Made by a program: the position numbers and the translations under genes. A stretch of DNA of 64,000 bases from Lepidodermella squamata. Taxonomy: Eukaryota > Gastrotricha. This document shows, piece after piece, positions 11,499-22,030 of the stretch (its first letter is position 1; every line of letters begins with the position of its first letter). The notes under the pieces are model-generated. The model searched no databases and was not told where the DNA came from. It was given only the letters and a program-made list of their open reading frames with translations. The stretch spans positions 1 to 64,000 of the forward strand of contig JBLDXI010000038.1 in assembly GCA_047495785.1 (NCBI GenBank). Reading direction: 5' to 3'.

Positions 11499-12862
11499 AT
11501 GATTATTCGCTCCTTGCAAAACGCCATCCAGTACTCGAAGCGACTTACAGAAACTCAAAACCATGGTCAATCATTCCAGAACGTAGTTCCTGACTTGCTC
11601 ATCGAAGCCACTCATCCGGTTTTCTCCGTTGCGTTGTCCAACGATGGCTCTTTACTGGCGATCGGACGACAAAATGGTGTCTTAGACGTCGTTAACACTT
11701 GTACGCGACGCATTGCTCATCAATTTTCGGCAACATCAACAGCTTTGCTCGAGTCAAACTTGCCAATAATATCGTCCAAATTTGGCGTCGCCAATACTCA
11801 TCTTGTTGCAGCCAGTTGTTCTGGTGAAATATTCGTTTGTAACTCGGAAAATGGCTCAAAATCCATGGTCACTGGGACCGATAAGATACCAGATATCATG
11901 TCAATGGATTTGTCATCATCGACTTCGCCCCACTTGGTAGCCGGTTATAAAGATGGGAATATTCGAATATTTGACGTTTCTTCGTCTAAGGTTTGCATTT
12001 AGCATTTAAGTTCAAATTCCGTTTGCAATGAAGGATTGATTTCAGGTAACACGGGAAATTGAGAGATCCAGTGGTACGGCTTTACTGGGCGAGGGATCCG
12101 ATGATGGACACTCCATGAGAGTGACGGCTGTGAAATGGATTCCGTCTGGCTATGACAACATTTTCATTTCAGCCGGCTGGGACAGCTTGGTCAAAGTTTG
12201 GGATATTCGCCTACCCTCTCCTCTCGTCAAACAGTTCACGGGCGCTCGAATCTATGGTGAAGGTCTCGACGTGAAGGACAGAATTATTCTCGCGGCTTGC
12301 TGGTCAAAGACTGATCAACTTCAAATTTTTGATCTAGCTAGCAGTCGACGCTTGCTGACGGCCACATCCCCTTTCCCGTGTGATTATTTTTACGCCGGGA
12401 GAATTCTTTCAACTCTTGACAGCTTCGTTGGCGCTGGCGATGTTGCCCCTGACGGCAAGTTGAGCCTGAAAACTGTAGTTGGCGGCTGCGCTGGCGTTCT
12501 TTCAGTATTAGGCATTGAAGAATGCGATTCATCCGGCACGGATGAAGGTTTTTCGGTAGGCTAATTTTTATTTTGAAATTGAGTATTACCAAATTGGCCA
12601 CACTATGACTTGGAATAAGGGCAAGAGAATCATCTCTAGCAAACTAATTAACGCTTTAAATCAAATTTTACGAATTGTTTGTGTTAATTTTCAGGTTTCT
12701 CCCCTCGCAACGTATCAGCCCGACCTGCCAGAATCCGGAAAAGTAGTCACTATAAACTGCCTCGATGCAAAATCTCAATCAAGTGCCAAGGATTCCAACC
12801 CTGCAACGATCGTTGCCATCGGTCTCAACGACGGCCGTTGTTATCTCTGCAAATTATTGTGA
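11499..12862 (+). CDS. WD40-repeat protein (389 aa)
   Basis: Exons 11499-11990, 12046-12555 and 12695-12862, all phase 0. At least five WD-type blades are visible: a divergent first (VFSVALSNDGSLLAIGRQNGV), HLVAGYKDGNIRIFD, FISAGWDSLVKVWDIR, IILAACWSKTDQLQIFD and a C-terminal IVAIGLNDGRCYLCKLL closing strand. The protein should form a single beta-propeller used as a protein interaction platform. I do not recognise the orthologue. The start is uncertain: an acceptor lies at 11480-11481, so an upstream coding exon is possible, but the first ATG after it in frame is at 11499. A polyadenylation signal AATAAA is at 12887-12892, just before the convergent membrane-protein gene. Confidence 0.8.
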
Positions 12863-12921
12863 TATTTAAAATCGATCTCATGAACAAATAAAAGCGAGGT
12901 GCTTTCAAATATCAAAAATGT

Positions 12922-12929
12922 TTTATTCA
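12922..12929 (-). terminator. stop codon overlapping polyadenylation signal (TGAATAAA)
   Basis: On the minus strand the stop codon TGA (12929-12927) of the type I membrane protein runs directly into AATAAA (12927-12922). The poly(A) signal therefore shares its first base with the stop, and the 3' untranslated region must be only a few tens of bases. The opposing WD40 gene ends 64 bases away with its own signal at 12887-12892, so the two transcripts converge tightly and may overlap. Confidence 0.6.
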
Positions 12930-14275
12930 TCCGTTTCCAGCGTTATTAAACATATGAGTGATGTTTTTGTAAGACATCTCGAATTCCTGATTAGACCTAT
13001 GCGACCTGGGCAGGCCTGTTCTAGGCAATGGCATTTCGCCTGGCGGACGTGATAAATGCGTTCTTGCTATCGTGTTCGCATAACGCGCTAATAACTTGGG
13101 TGAACCATCTGACGTGTGACTTTCACGAACACTCCTCGAAATTCCCTCGTGGCGCCTGATTCGCTGGCTCTGCGTCAGCTCTTCCTCAGGGTCGAAAGAA
13201 TCGAAATCGAAGCTGGTTGATATTCTAGCGTCGACTTCGCCGTTAGAAATTGACGACGAATCTATCGTCAGATCTGGGTTAGAAAGTTGATCGATGGGCG
13301 GTAACATCGCAACATTCAGCGGTGACATGGGTGTTATGACATGAGTCAGCCGTGATAACCGCGGCAATGGCGGGCCTTTTACGCGTGGTATTAGTGAGTC
13401 AATGTTTGGTAAATTGTCTACTGGTGACGAAGGTTGAGTAGGTTGATCTGGCTGTTGCGGTGATTCAGTCGCCGTAGCAGCCTCGGCCTCTCGTTTCCTC
13501 CTCGCTCTTTTCCGACATTTCACGCAAACGCAAATGCAGGCAAAAATAACGAGGAAAAAGGCAAAAACGGCATAAGCAGCTAGAAAAACCAGCCAATTGA
13601 CTATGCAGTAGTAATTCCGGTCGCTTGAGAAACAAACAGATTTCGAAGTATCGCAGTTTCGGCAAAGCGAGAGAACTAAGACTGTTAAATTAAGGTGTTG
13701 TTCTTCTGCCGATTTTTCGATAAAAGCTTGCACTGAACCAGTTGTAGTTGTCTGTTTCTTGTAATAAAATACCGCTAAGGCGAGAACATGAGGTTTTGCC
13801 GCGTCTGAAAACGAAAGCACTTCAACGGCCCGACATTCATGGCTAGGATCGTAGCGGCAAAGAGAAGCTATTGTTTCGGTGTAGTTGCCATGGAGGTAGA
13901 AGCAGGATTCCTGCATAAAAATCGTTCCATTCAATAAACAATCGTTCCACTCAAACTTTTCGTTTGTAGACATATTTTCAATGAGCGTAATTTCAGTATG
14001 AAACGGCATAAAACCAGCATATTTCGAATCTAAAAAAAACGGAAGTTCGAACGATATCTTCGAAAAGAAGCGATATACCCACCTGTTCTTTCTATTGAAC
14101 TGAATGAGATTGGGATATTTTGAGGCTGAATATGATTGTAGCTTCTGTTGTTTCTTTCGCTTGCAGATTGAGGAAATGATGATGTAAAACTGAGGGTCGG
14201 CATGAGATTCACGGCAGTAAATGTTAGCAAAATTTGACTAAGGCGTGTTAACCTCGATAGATTGTTCGAAAACAT
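12927..14275 (-). CDS. type I single-pass membrane protein, unknown family (about 431 aa)
   Basis: Two exons, 14275-14083 and 14029-12927. The second exon follows a T-rich acceptor and continues the frame as DSKYAGFMPFHTE. The N-terminus is a likely signal peptide (LSQILLTFTAVNLM). The extracellular part, about 180 residues, has several Asn-glycosylation sequons (NGT, NYT, NLT) and eight or so cysteines. A hydrophobic helix at about residues 208-234 is followed by a Cys/Lys/Arg stop-transfer (CVKCRKRARRKRE). The cytoplasmic tail is about 190 residues, Ser/Pro-rich, with Pro-Pro and Arg-Ser motifs suitable for kinase or SH3 binding. An in-frame ATG at 14311 would add 12 residues. I do not recognise the family. 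Confidence 0.75.
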
Positions 14276-15484
14276 GGACTTGCTAGCTTGTAACCAGAAA
14301 ACGTGCGCCAAATCTCATATTGCAGATGGCAGCGATGGGTGGCAATAAAGATAATTGTTTGCCACTGTAAGTTTTTTCGGAAGCTGATATTTGCGTTAAA
14401 ATTGTTGTATGAGCGTTTCTCCAGAATTCGCTTTCCTGTCACGCCTATGTTTACGCTGATTGAGCGCAGCCGCGCACAATTTTTTGTCGTCGCAAATACG
14501 AGCGATAAGAAAATTGCTCAGAGGGTATAGATTGAGCTGTAAACTTAATGTAGAATTCTCAGAAACAATACTGGCTTATCAGCATTGGCCCATATACCAG
14601 CCTAGTTTTTCACTTAATCAGACTGAACAGGCGTGTCAAGTCTAACTAGGGGCGTAACCTTTTTCGCCACGCCCATTGAACTTATCTGGCCAGAATGTTC
14701 TCGCCGCGTTTTGCGACTCGCTCGTGAGTCATTTCTTCGACTCATGATCAGCCGTTATATGACCAATCAAGTATCAACAACGAGTAATATAATATCGTGT
14801 ATTTGATGCGGAACTCAAAAAGATAAGGAACCGCAGACATTTCGTTCCAACTCGAACTTCCGTAAAACAATTCACTGAAATTCCTCTCCCGCATCTTTTG
14901 ACTAAACTTCGCCAATTTCAAATCCTCTCTTTTGGTATATCCTATATAGGTAATATTTTCAATCTTATAGCTATTCGATATTCGATATGTCGTATTTGAA
15001 TTTCCCTTTTTATATTCGAACCCTCAAAAATGATATAAAAGCCGATTTTCAAACCGATTGGCGATTTTCGCTAAAGTAAGTCCCAAATCTCTCTCCTCAC
15101 CTCACCTGAAAGGAACAAGCCTTTTATTTATACCTAATATCATGTAAAATAGGTTCACGGGTAATCTCGGTTCTTTTTGAGTAGATGTCATTGATGCGCT
15201 TACAAAAAATGCATTCATAATCAATATACGCCGCAGGTCATCACACCGTTTGAGTATGGAAAAAGCGACGACTCGTGCGTGCATTGGAATCGGGTCGTCT
15301 CATAGCAACATCACCTTTCCATGCACATGTACAATGCTGCCGTTGCATTGATGCCCCAAAAAAGCAAACATGGTAGACTAAAATCTATACTCAATGACAA
15401 TCAGGCAGAAGCTTATAATACACGCTTGCATTCACAACACTTTCAGGTCTAAAATATTTTGACAAACTAGATTTTAAGATAACA
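14276..15484. other. intergenic, no gene seen
   Basis: About 1.2 kb between divergently arranged genes. Short open frames here look like chance. The stretch 14930-15010 is AT-rich with several GATAT and TATAT words. No convincing coding exon, RNA gene or transposon end was found. Confidence 0.4.
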
Positions 15485-17055
15485 ATGGCTATGAGTGCAG
15501 CCGCATTTTCGCCGCGTGTCCAGCAGGTATCAGCGGCTAAGTGCCAGACCATCTACGCACCAGTTCCGCCAAAAGATGCAAGCCACGCGAAATCTCTGGA
15601 ATTCGTTCGAGCTCATCGCATTGTTTGTCTACCAGTCAATAAATGACTCTTTGTAATTTGCTATTTTTTCTCTGTAAATTTCTAGATTAGCAGCGTTACT
15701 GCCGATCATGTGCGAGACATTCGCCTGTTAGACCACACATCTGTAGGTTTGACGCTGCCCAAAAAGCAACGGGATAAAGGCAGCATGGCCAGCGTACATC
15801 GGGCGAAAAGTCCTCTGTTGAAGAAAAGCAACACTTCCGTCAGCTTTATAATCGCCGGCGATGAGGCATTTAAAGCTGTCAACTCGAAACCGAATACGTC
15901 TGAGGGACGTCTAGACGTGCCGACTCCGACGCCGTCTAGCGCGGCGAAGAAGCGCGTAGCCGGGTTTTTGCTGATTCGCGAGAAGGAAGGAGTCATCGAA
16001 ATCGGTGGTAGATCGTCGTCTCGAGCTTCGGCGAGCAGCCGTCAGCATGCCATGATTTCTCCCCAGCCTCCACCAGCAACTGTCGCTACGGCAGGGCGTA
16101 AAAGCCCAGCTTCGCAGGTCGTTTCACCTGGACCTTTTTATTCACCATGTCGAGGAACGATAAAACTATCAGCTCATAATCGGCAGGTATATACGCCGAA
16201 TCGGATAAGAATGAATCATATGATGAACAGCCCTGGCGGAGCCGAAGCCAATGATCATCTTCTTCAACATAACCCGCTTGAGGTAGGCTAATAACAGCAC
16301 TCAAATAGTTCCGCGGCTTGACAAGAAAATCGAAACAAGAAAATATATAAAATAGGCATTTAGTTTTCCATATTAGCTATTTCTTTCGTCCAAAATTCTC
16401 CATCGTCGATATGAAATTTTCGTACGAATTTCAGCCCTCAAATTTATAAAAATCCTTTTCTCATATAATAATGTTTATTCGGCTAGCGCGGACCTACCCC
16501 ACAAGACGGCTATCAGGTGAACTTCGAGCTCCTAGACCCCGTAGAATTTTCACCTATAAATTATTTTTTATTTTCCGAAAACTATTTTGACAGCATTTCT
16601 TTAATAAGCATTTTAAGTCATGTAAATTTATCAATTTTCAGCCGCGAAGTTCGACGCCAATGACAGATTTAGCGCAAGGCTCAGTTCCCGATGTATCAGC
16701 CACGAATGATCCTAGTCTACTTGTCATGGGAATGAACAACGGCGGCTCGCCTCTCCCTATGTTGATCGAAGCATCTGAGACCGAATCCACTCAAAATCGA
16801 ACTCAAAACCTCGAAACAGGCGAAAACGGGCAAGAAGAGCTGGTAGCAAAACCTGCGCCTCAGCAGCGAATGAAATTGCCAAGCCATCAACACATGCAGA
16901 ACAACATGCGTATGATTATCAACGATGCCTTTCTCCCTCGAGACAACACCGGGGGCTGGATGTTTCGCCAAAAATGGCTTCGGTTATTCGCTCGAAATGG
17001 CGCCAACGGCCTGGCATATGCTTACTCTTCAAAGCTGCAAAACTCTTTCTCGTGA
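15485..17055 (+). CDS. unrecognised basic, disordered protein (about 382 aa)
   Basis: Proposed exons 15485-15622, 15686-16282 and 16642-17055, all phase 0. The donor of exon 1 is uncertain: GTTTGT after 15622 gives the 382-residue form, while GTATCA after 15526 would drop 32 residues. The protein is rich in Ser, Pro, Arg and Lys with many SP/TP dipeptides (AKSPLLKK, GRKSPASQVVSPGP), a Met/His-rich region and a C-terminal aromatic/basic segment (WMFRQKWLRLFARNG) that may form an amphipathic helix. No known domain is recognised. The composition suggests a phosphoregulated RNA- or cytoskeleton-associated protein, but this is only a guess. Confidence 0.6.
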
Positions 17056-17529
17056 AACTTCTCAAAATAATAGGCAATTTTTTAACGTTTTCTGATAAAT
17101 TGTGATAACTTCAACGCCAAGCACAACCCTATACTGCTGTGGAACTGAGCTCTGATTTGCTTGAAATAGCTAAACATTTATCAATCTGTTTTAGGTATTA
17201 GTGGTCGGTTAGATCGGAGCTCAATTCTTCGCGTTTCTAACCCCGCTTTAAATCTCCACTTTCAAAGATCTCATCTGTTATTTAATCCCGTTTTAATTTT
17301 TCCGAAATCTGAACATCTGAACATTTTCTGGCGTCATTTAAAACTTTTTTATTTTCTATTTTTTAATGATATACTGTGCTGGCGCGCCAATGAAAACCAA
17401 ATAAAATAACGAATTGCTTCTTCAATCTTATTTACGGGCAGTGAGTGAAGGTAATCATTTCACGGGACTCATCTTTTGCGAACAAGTTTGACAGAAAATA
17501 TAAAATGAAATCAGCTGATTCATGAACGT
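17056..17529. other. convergent intergenic, no gene seen
   Basis: About 470 AT-rich bases between the 3' ends of two convergent genes. Nothing beyond probable untranslated sequence is seen. Confidence 0.4.
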
Positions 17530-18515
17530 TCAATCGGCGAAGTGAAGATTGCCATTCTCGTGACAGCTGCCAATGTCGTTGAGGATGTCATCGATAGCGG
17601 CGCCAGCCAGTGCCGACAGCAAAGCATCGCATTTCACTGGCACATTGCCGAAGAGCTGTTGCGACGCGCCACGGATGCGATGCCGAGCGCCGATGAAAGC
17701 TGCTGCTGCTTCTTGTGGCGTCAGTGGTTCTGATACAAAAAAGTGGCAGATGTCAGACATGCCGGTTATGTATCGCCAAACCACCTGAAACACAGAACAA
17801 GAATTAGTTCAAAATTTACCAATTAATGATTCGAATGATTCGTTCAGCAAGGGCACCGAAAATTGTAACTTTATGAAGGATGGCATTCGAGAAAGCCTCT
17901 ATTATATACATTTCTACATAGAAAGCTGATTGCAGAGCTTACATCCCAATTTTATAAAAGCATTAACCAGAACGCGATGGCATGAGATTCGAAATTTCTA
18001 GAGATTTAAAGTTGGCATCTGAAAATTCTGAATTTTTAATTTTTTAATTACCAGTTATTTTTTAATTATTTAGCGTTCTATTCTTGATCTATTTGGACTC
18101 TTTAGTAAGAACTACAAAGATAATTCTACATAGTTAACAAAACTGCGACGAAATTATGCCCTTATAATAATTTGATGGTTCAACTTACTGCTGAATTGGT
18201 ATTGCACGTCGATGGTGGGCCGATCGAGAAGGTCGGGAAAGCTGGTACACTCTCTACTCGAGGCGATACTCCGGGTGATGCGGCAAGACCGACGTGTAAA
18301 ACCCCCGGCGAGCCGAACGGGATGTTATTGACGATGCGAGGCAGCTTCCGAATTTCAGACGAAATCAGCGCTGCAGATGCGACGGTGTTTGCCATTATCG
18401 GGCGGAAGTAGAGCTGCATTAGGTAACAGCTTTTACCGGGTGAGTCTTGGCTAAGTTTGAGGTAGTCGTTCAAGTCCGTTGCCCGGATGAAAAAAATTGA
18501 CTCGGGGAAAGACAT
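17530..18515 (-). CDS. unrecognised small globular protein (193 aa)
   Basis: Two exons, 18515-18189 and 17784-17530, joined in phase 0 across a 404-base intron that is long for this window. The protein begins MSFPESIFFIRATDLNDYL and ends HENGNLHFAD. It has no signal peptide or membrane helix and looks like a compact mixed alpha/beta domain with a Pro/Val-rich centre. Its long intron might hide a small further exon; I found none with good signals. I do not recognise the family. Confidence 0.6.
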
Positions 18516-19784
18516 TTTGTTTTGAAGAACAGATTGTCCTTATAAAGCTCTACACATGCATGAAACAAAAAATGTCTCTCGCTGCTGGCATATGGTAAGT
18601 ATATATTGAATATAATTTTTGCGGGAAAAAAATCCAATGAAATATTCTTTTGACGCAACGTTCGTGTATTGATTGACCTGAGCGCGTAATTCGGTCGGTC
18701 GCTTAGAGCTTTAAGACGACCGCACACCTAATATCGGGTTCGCCCATTGACGCCAAAACCCGTTCTCGCCAATCTGTCGATTATTTTCGCCCCTATTCAT
18801 CATCAAGGCCTTGTAGTAAGGCGATGGTTAAAAGCATGAGGACGGAATAGATTAATCGCTTTGCGCATCACAAGGTGTTCACATCATTAAAATACTTACT
18901 GCGTATATGCTAGGTAGAGGTATATATTAGGCGAGGTAGGAATATGCCGCATCTTTCAAAAAGCCTTGCCAAACACGTGAGCAGCAGAGGGATGAATAAA
19001 AGCTCGATGCAAACGTTTCAACGTTAGCGGCGTCAGGCTAATAAAAGGCGCATCGTTTTTTTTTCTTTACGTTTCAGCGCCGTTTTGCCATTACTTCCGG
19101 TAGCCCTGTGCGAGCTGGCTGGGCACGTAAAGATATAACCATGCCAGCGCAATAGTTTTTCTAGCCTATAATGTTTTATGTAGAGTCTAGGAGAGGAAGC
19201 TATCAAGACCGCGCCTTAATAAACAAATGAAGCCTAAAAATAATGCTAGAAAAAACCGCAAGTGTTTGCTCGCATTTAATATGTCATACCATATTCATAA
19301 TCCCTCTTGAAAAGTCTATCATTGATGTGAATGGACAATTGTTACCAATCATAGAAGAGGTATTATAAAGCCATTGTCATTCACATTTTAGGTGGAAAAA
19401 ACTTGTTTTAGCTGCAGCTGATCAATCGATTATGGCGTCGCAAAGAGTACAGTAAATATCCCTAGGGATCGTGATTTTCGATTATACTGCACGTATGATC
19501 AGGCAATAACCTCAACTCCTTGAACTCGTACTGAAAATAGTCGGAAATTCGAGAAAAACAAACACATTTTACAAAAGCGACTTTAGTTTATTGTGAATTA
19601 GCGCACATGACGATGAGGGGATTTTTTTGATTTATCAAAAACTTGCAGAACAGCGGTATATCAAACGGATAAAATTGAGCGCGAAACAACTGCTTATTCA
19701 GCCTTATAGAAAATCGAAGCTACACTGGATGATATTGTGATAGTATTTCGGACATCAAAAGTTCGATTTTCTTGAATTGGATGC
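18516..19784. other. intergenic, no gene seen
   Basis: About 1.27 kb upstream of the minus-strand 193-residue gene and downstream of the secreted Gly/Met-rich gene. Short open frames are unconvincing. Plus-strand T runs and a TATA-like word near 18918 are present, without any supporting coding exon. Confidence 0.4.
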
Positions 19785-20282
19785 TTATTTCTTGCCAATA
19801 CCAACGCCGGGAACCATGCCCATACCGCCAATTGGCATGCCACCGATGGGAACACCACCCATACCGCCCATACCGCCCATACCGCCGTAGCCAGCAGCCC
19901 ATGGGACAGCGAAGTTGGCCGGAGTGTAGCACTGAAGCAGGTAGAGCGAAGTGAATTGACAGCAGACAGTGGTCTGGGGCATGTTGTTGAGGAAGGTGCA
20001 GTGGAAGGCCGGTCGCTCAGTCGGTCCCATGGGAGTCCAGACCATAGCTCGGTCATCAGAGGTCTCCTTGAGTTCAGCCAGCAGACGATTCTTGGTTTCC
20101 TCGTCGAGATCGCGAGAGGCCGCCGTTCCAGCAGCAGTATTCTCAGTGCCCGTGTTGGTGGCCGTGTTGCTGGCAGTATTTTCAGCTACGTCAGCAGCAG
20201 CGCTCTTGTCGGCTTCCGCTTCCAGATCGCGGCACATAACCAACGGCAAGGCAATGAGCAGGAAAAAAGCCAAGGTGTTCAT
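19785..20282 (-). CDS. secreted Gly/Met-rich protein (165 aa)
   Basis: The start at 20282 directly follows an acceptor (TTTTTTCTACAG). A 5' untranslated exon ends at 20342 and the intron is 20341-20283. Residues 1-17 form a signal peptide (MNTLAFFLLIALPLVMC). Then comes an Ala/Asn/Thr-rich linker with repeated NTA/NTG units, a charged helix, a short cysteine-containing core with CC, and a C-terminal run of GGM/GGV units (GYGGMGGMGGMGGVPIGG) ending in KK. The Gly-Met repeats are typical of secreted structural, adhesive or antimicrobial-like extracellular proteins in invertebrates. The family is not recognised. The codons of the GGM run make a short in-frame repeat at about 19800-19890. Confidence 0.75.
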   Translation of the reverse strand: MNTLAFFLLIALPLVMCRDLEAEADKSAAADVAENTASNTATNTGTENTAAGTAASRDLDEETKNRLLAELKETSDDRAMVWTPMGPTERPAFHCTFLNNMPQTTVCCQFTSLYLLQCYTPANFAVPWAAGYGGMGGMGGMGGVPIGGMPIGGMGMVPGVGIGKK

Positions 20283-20426
20283 CTGTAGAAAAAAGTAGGA
20301 TTTAAACACAGCTCGAAAGCAGCAACAAACTGCAAACAGACCTTCGATTGTTAAAAGGCTTGAAACTGTAAGTATAAATTGTATTGAGGCAGTGAGCGCT
20401 GATTGGAAACCTGCCCAGGGCTGGTG

Positions 20427-20433
20427 TTATATA
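20427..20433 (-). promoter_or_regulatory. TATA box of the Gly/Met-rich secreted protein gene
   Basis: TATATAA on the minus strand, about 85 bases upstream of the predicted first splice donor (20341). Transcription would start near 20400, giving a first untranslated exon of about 60 bases. A clear TATA box is consistent with a strongly and specifically expressed secretory gene. Confidence 0.55.
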
Positions 20434-20792
20434 CTGCGAAAAATGGCGGGCAGCAATGGCGCCCGTCTCGTAACACGTGCTTAGAGTCAATAGAATCGCG
20501 CGCCGATGTCACCTTATCGCGTGCCCAGGGCGCCCGGTTGTGTGTGCTCACACAGGGCCCGCCGTCATCCGCATGGCGAGCACACGCAAAAGTCATAGCT
20601 AAGTCTTCGAGCAAACAGGAAGCGATTACATTAGCAGAGATAACGTTTTCTCTAGCTGAAACTTGAGCCAAATAATATTGTGTGGAAGTAGGAGCTGAAA
20701 CCCAATTCCTAATGAGAACAACATCTTCAAAAATTTCAAAAATTTCGAGGCGAATTTATTTAAACGAAAATATATCTGAAAATTGATGCAAG
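20434..20792. other. upstream region, no gene seen
   Basis: Sequence 5' of the Gly/Met-rich gene and 3' of the ankyrin gene. It is GC-rich between 20440 and 20580 (GCGCGC, GGGCGCCC words), then AT-rich. No coding exon is supported. Confidence 0.4.
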
Positions 20793-21563
20793 TTAAATAT
20801 TTTTCGTTCTTTGGAACGGCCGCCTAACGTTAGCTTGAGATAGAAGGTATTCAACAATGTCATCGTAACCCTCTTCATCGGCAAGTTGAAGCGCTGATTT
20901 GCCACGTCGCTGCCACGCGTCCATATCTGCGCCATGTTCGACGAGCTCCTGAACGACGCGGAGATGCCCGTGAAATGCAGCCAATGTCTATTATTAGATT
21001 TGATTTCAATAAAACATTCGAAATTATTGGAAAATTATTTACCAGAGCAGTATCGCCATAAACTCGAGTTCGCACATCTACATCGGCACCAGCGTCTACA
21101 AGCACGCGGACTACGTCAGCATTCCCCGCTCGAGCTGCCCAAATCAGGGCCGTTCCGCCATCAAGGCAGCGAGCATCCAAATCAGCGTCATATCGTTCGA
21201 CGAGTAATTTTACTGTTTCTATAGCGCCTTTGCAAGCGGCGCAAATCAGAAGCGTCGCTTGTTTGTACGAGCAACATGATCGCAACTGTACATTAACGGA
21301 TATTTCCCCGGTTTCTAATATTTGGTCAACTTTAGCCGCATCGTCTGCTTCGAGAGATTCGAGCAACGCGGCGATTTTTGCTATGAAGCAATTCTTGTCT
21401 CCTATAAAAACCTGCAGCTAATAAAACTAAAATCTGCCTTAACAATGGCGAAAGAGTTACCTGCGTCGCAAGCTCCGAGATTTTCCGAACTGATCACACT
21501 GTTGAAAATAACCGCAGATAACAGTAGAAGAAGTTCACCCGTAAATCTGCGAATTGGAAACAT
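20793..21563 (-). CDS. ankyrin-repeat protein with predicted signal peptide (218 aa)
   Basis: Exons 21563-21461, 21401-21043 and 20987-20793, consistent phases. Exon 1 starts MFPIRRFTGELLLLLSAVIFNSVISS, a good signal peptide, followed by a short Cys-containing piece (CDAGDKNC). From about residue 50 come four to five ankyrin repeats with the typical LLICAACKGAIETVKLLVE, TALIWAARAGNADVVRVLVDAGAD and LAAFHGHLRVVQELVEHGADMDA signatures; the last ends in a basic tail. Ankyrin proteins are mostly cytosolic, so a secreted or ER-lumenal form is unusual. An alternative is an internal start after residue 30, making it cytosolic. Phase agreement and similarity across the second intron (GDTAL joined to TLAAFHG) make the structure firm. 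Confidence 0.78.
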
Positions 21564-22030
21564 GATAATCTCATATACTATAACGTTGTATTCATAACTG
21601 TATTTTCAAGCCTGCTCATGTACGTGGTGTACGTAAACAGCACAGAGCCGCTCTGAATGCACTATTTTCTACCGGGTATTTTTGTATTCCGACATGAATA
21701 GCCATTGGTGAGTTATAGGAATGAATAATAATAATAATACGTGGATGCGCCGAAAAAGCATGGGCAGCTGGTGCAAGCATCATTATACTACAACTGCGAA
21801 GGACTGCTGGCTGCAATTCGCACTGACGAGCGTTGATTTCCGCTATTCGAGGCTAAAAACTGAAGAGTCCTGGTTAAAGCTTTGCGAGCTACTGAAAATT
21901 CATGAAACTATATAATTAAAAATCGGAGCTAAATTTGTATCGAATTTCTATTAGCCGAAGTTCGATTTGAGTTGAAACCACACCCAAAATTGGCGAAAAG
22001 CTTTATTCAAGTCATATCTGTGCCGATATC
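21564..22030. other. intergenic, no gene seen
   Basis: About 470 bases between the ankyrin gene's start and the 3' end of an IgGFc-binding-type gene. It has a short run of ATA units (21724-21738). Nothing else. Confidence 0.4.
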
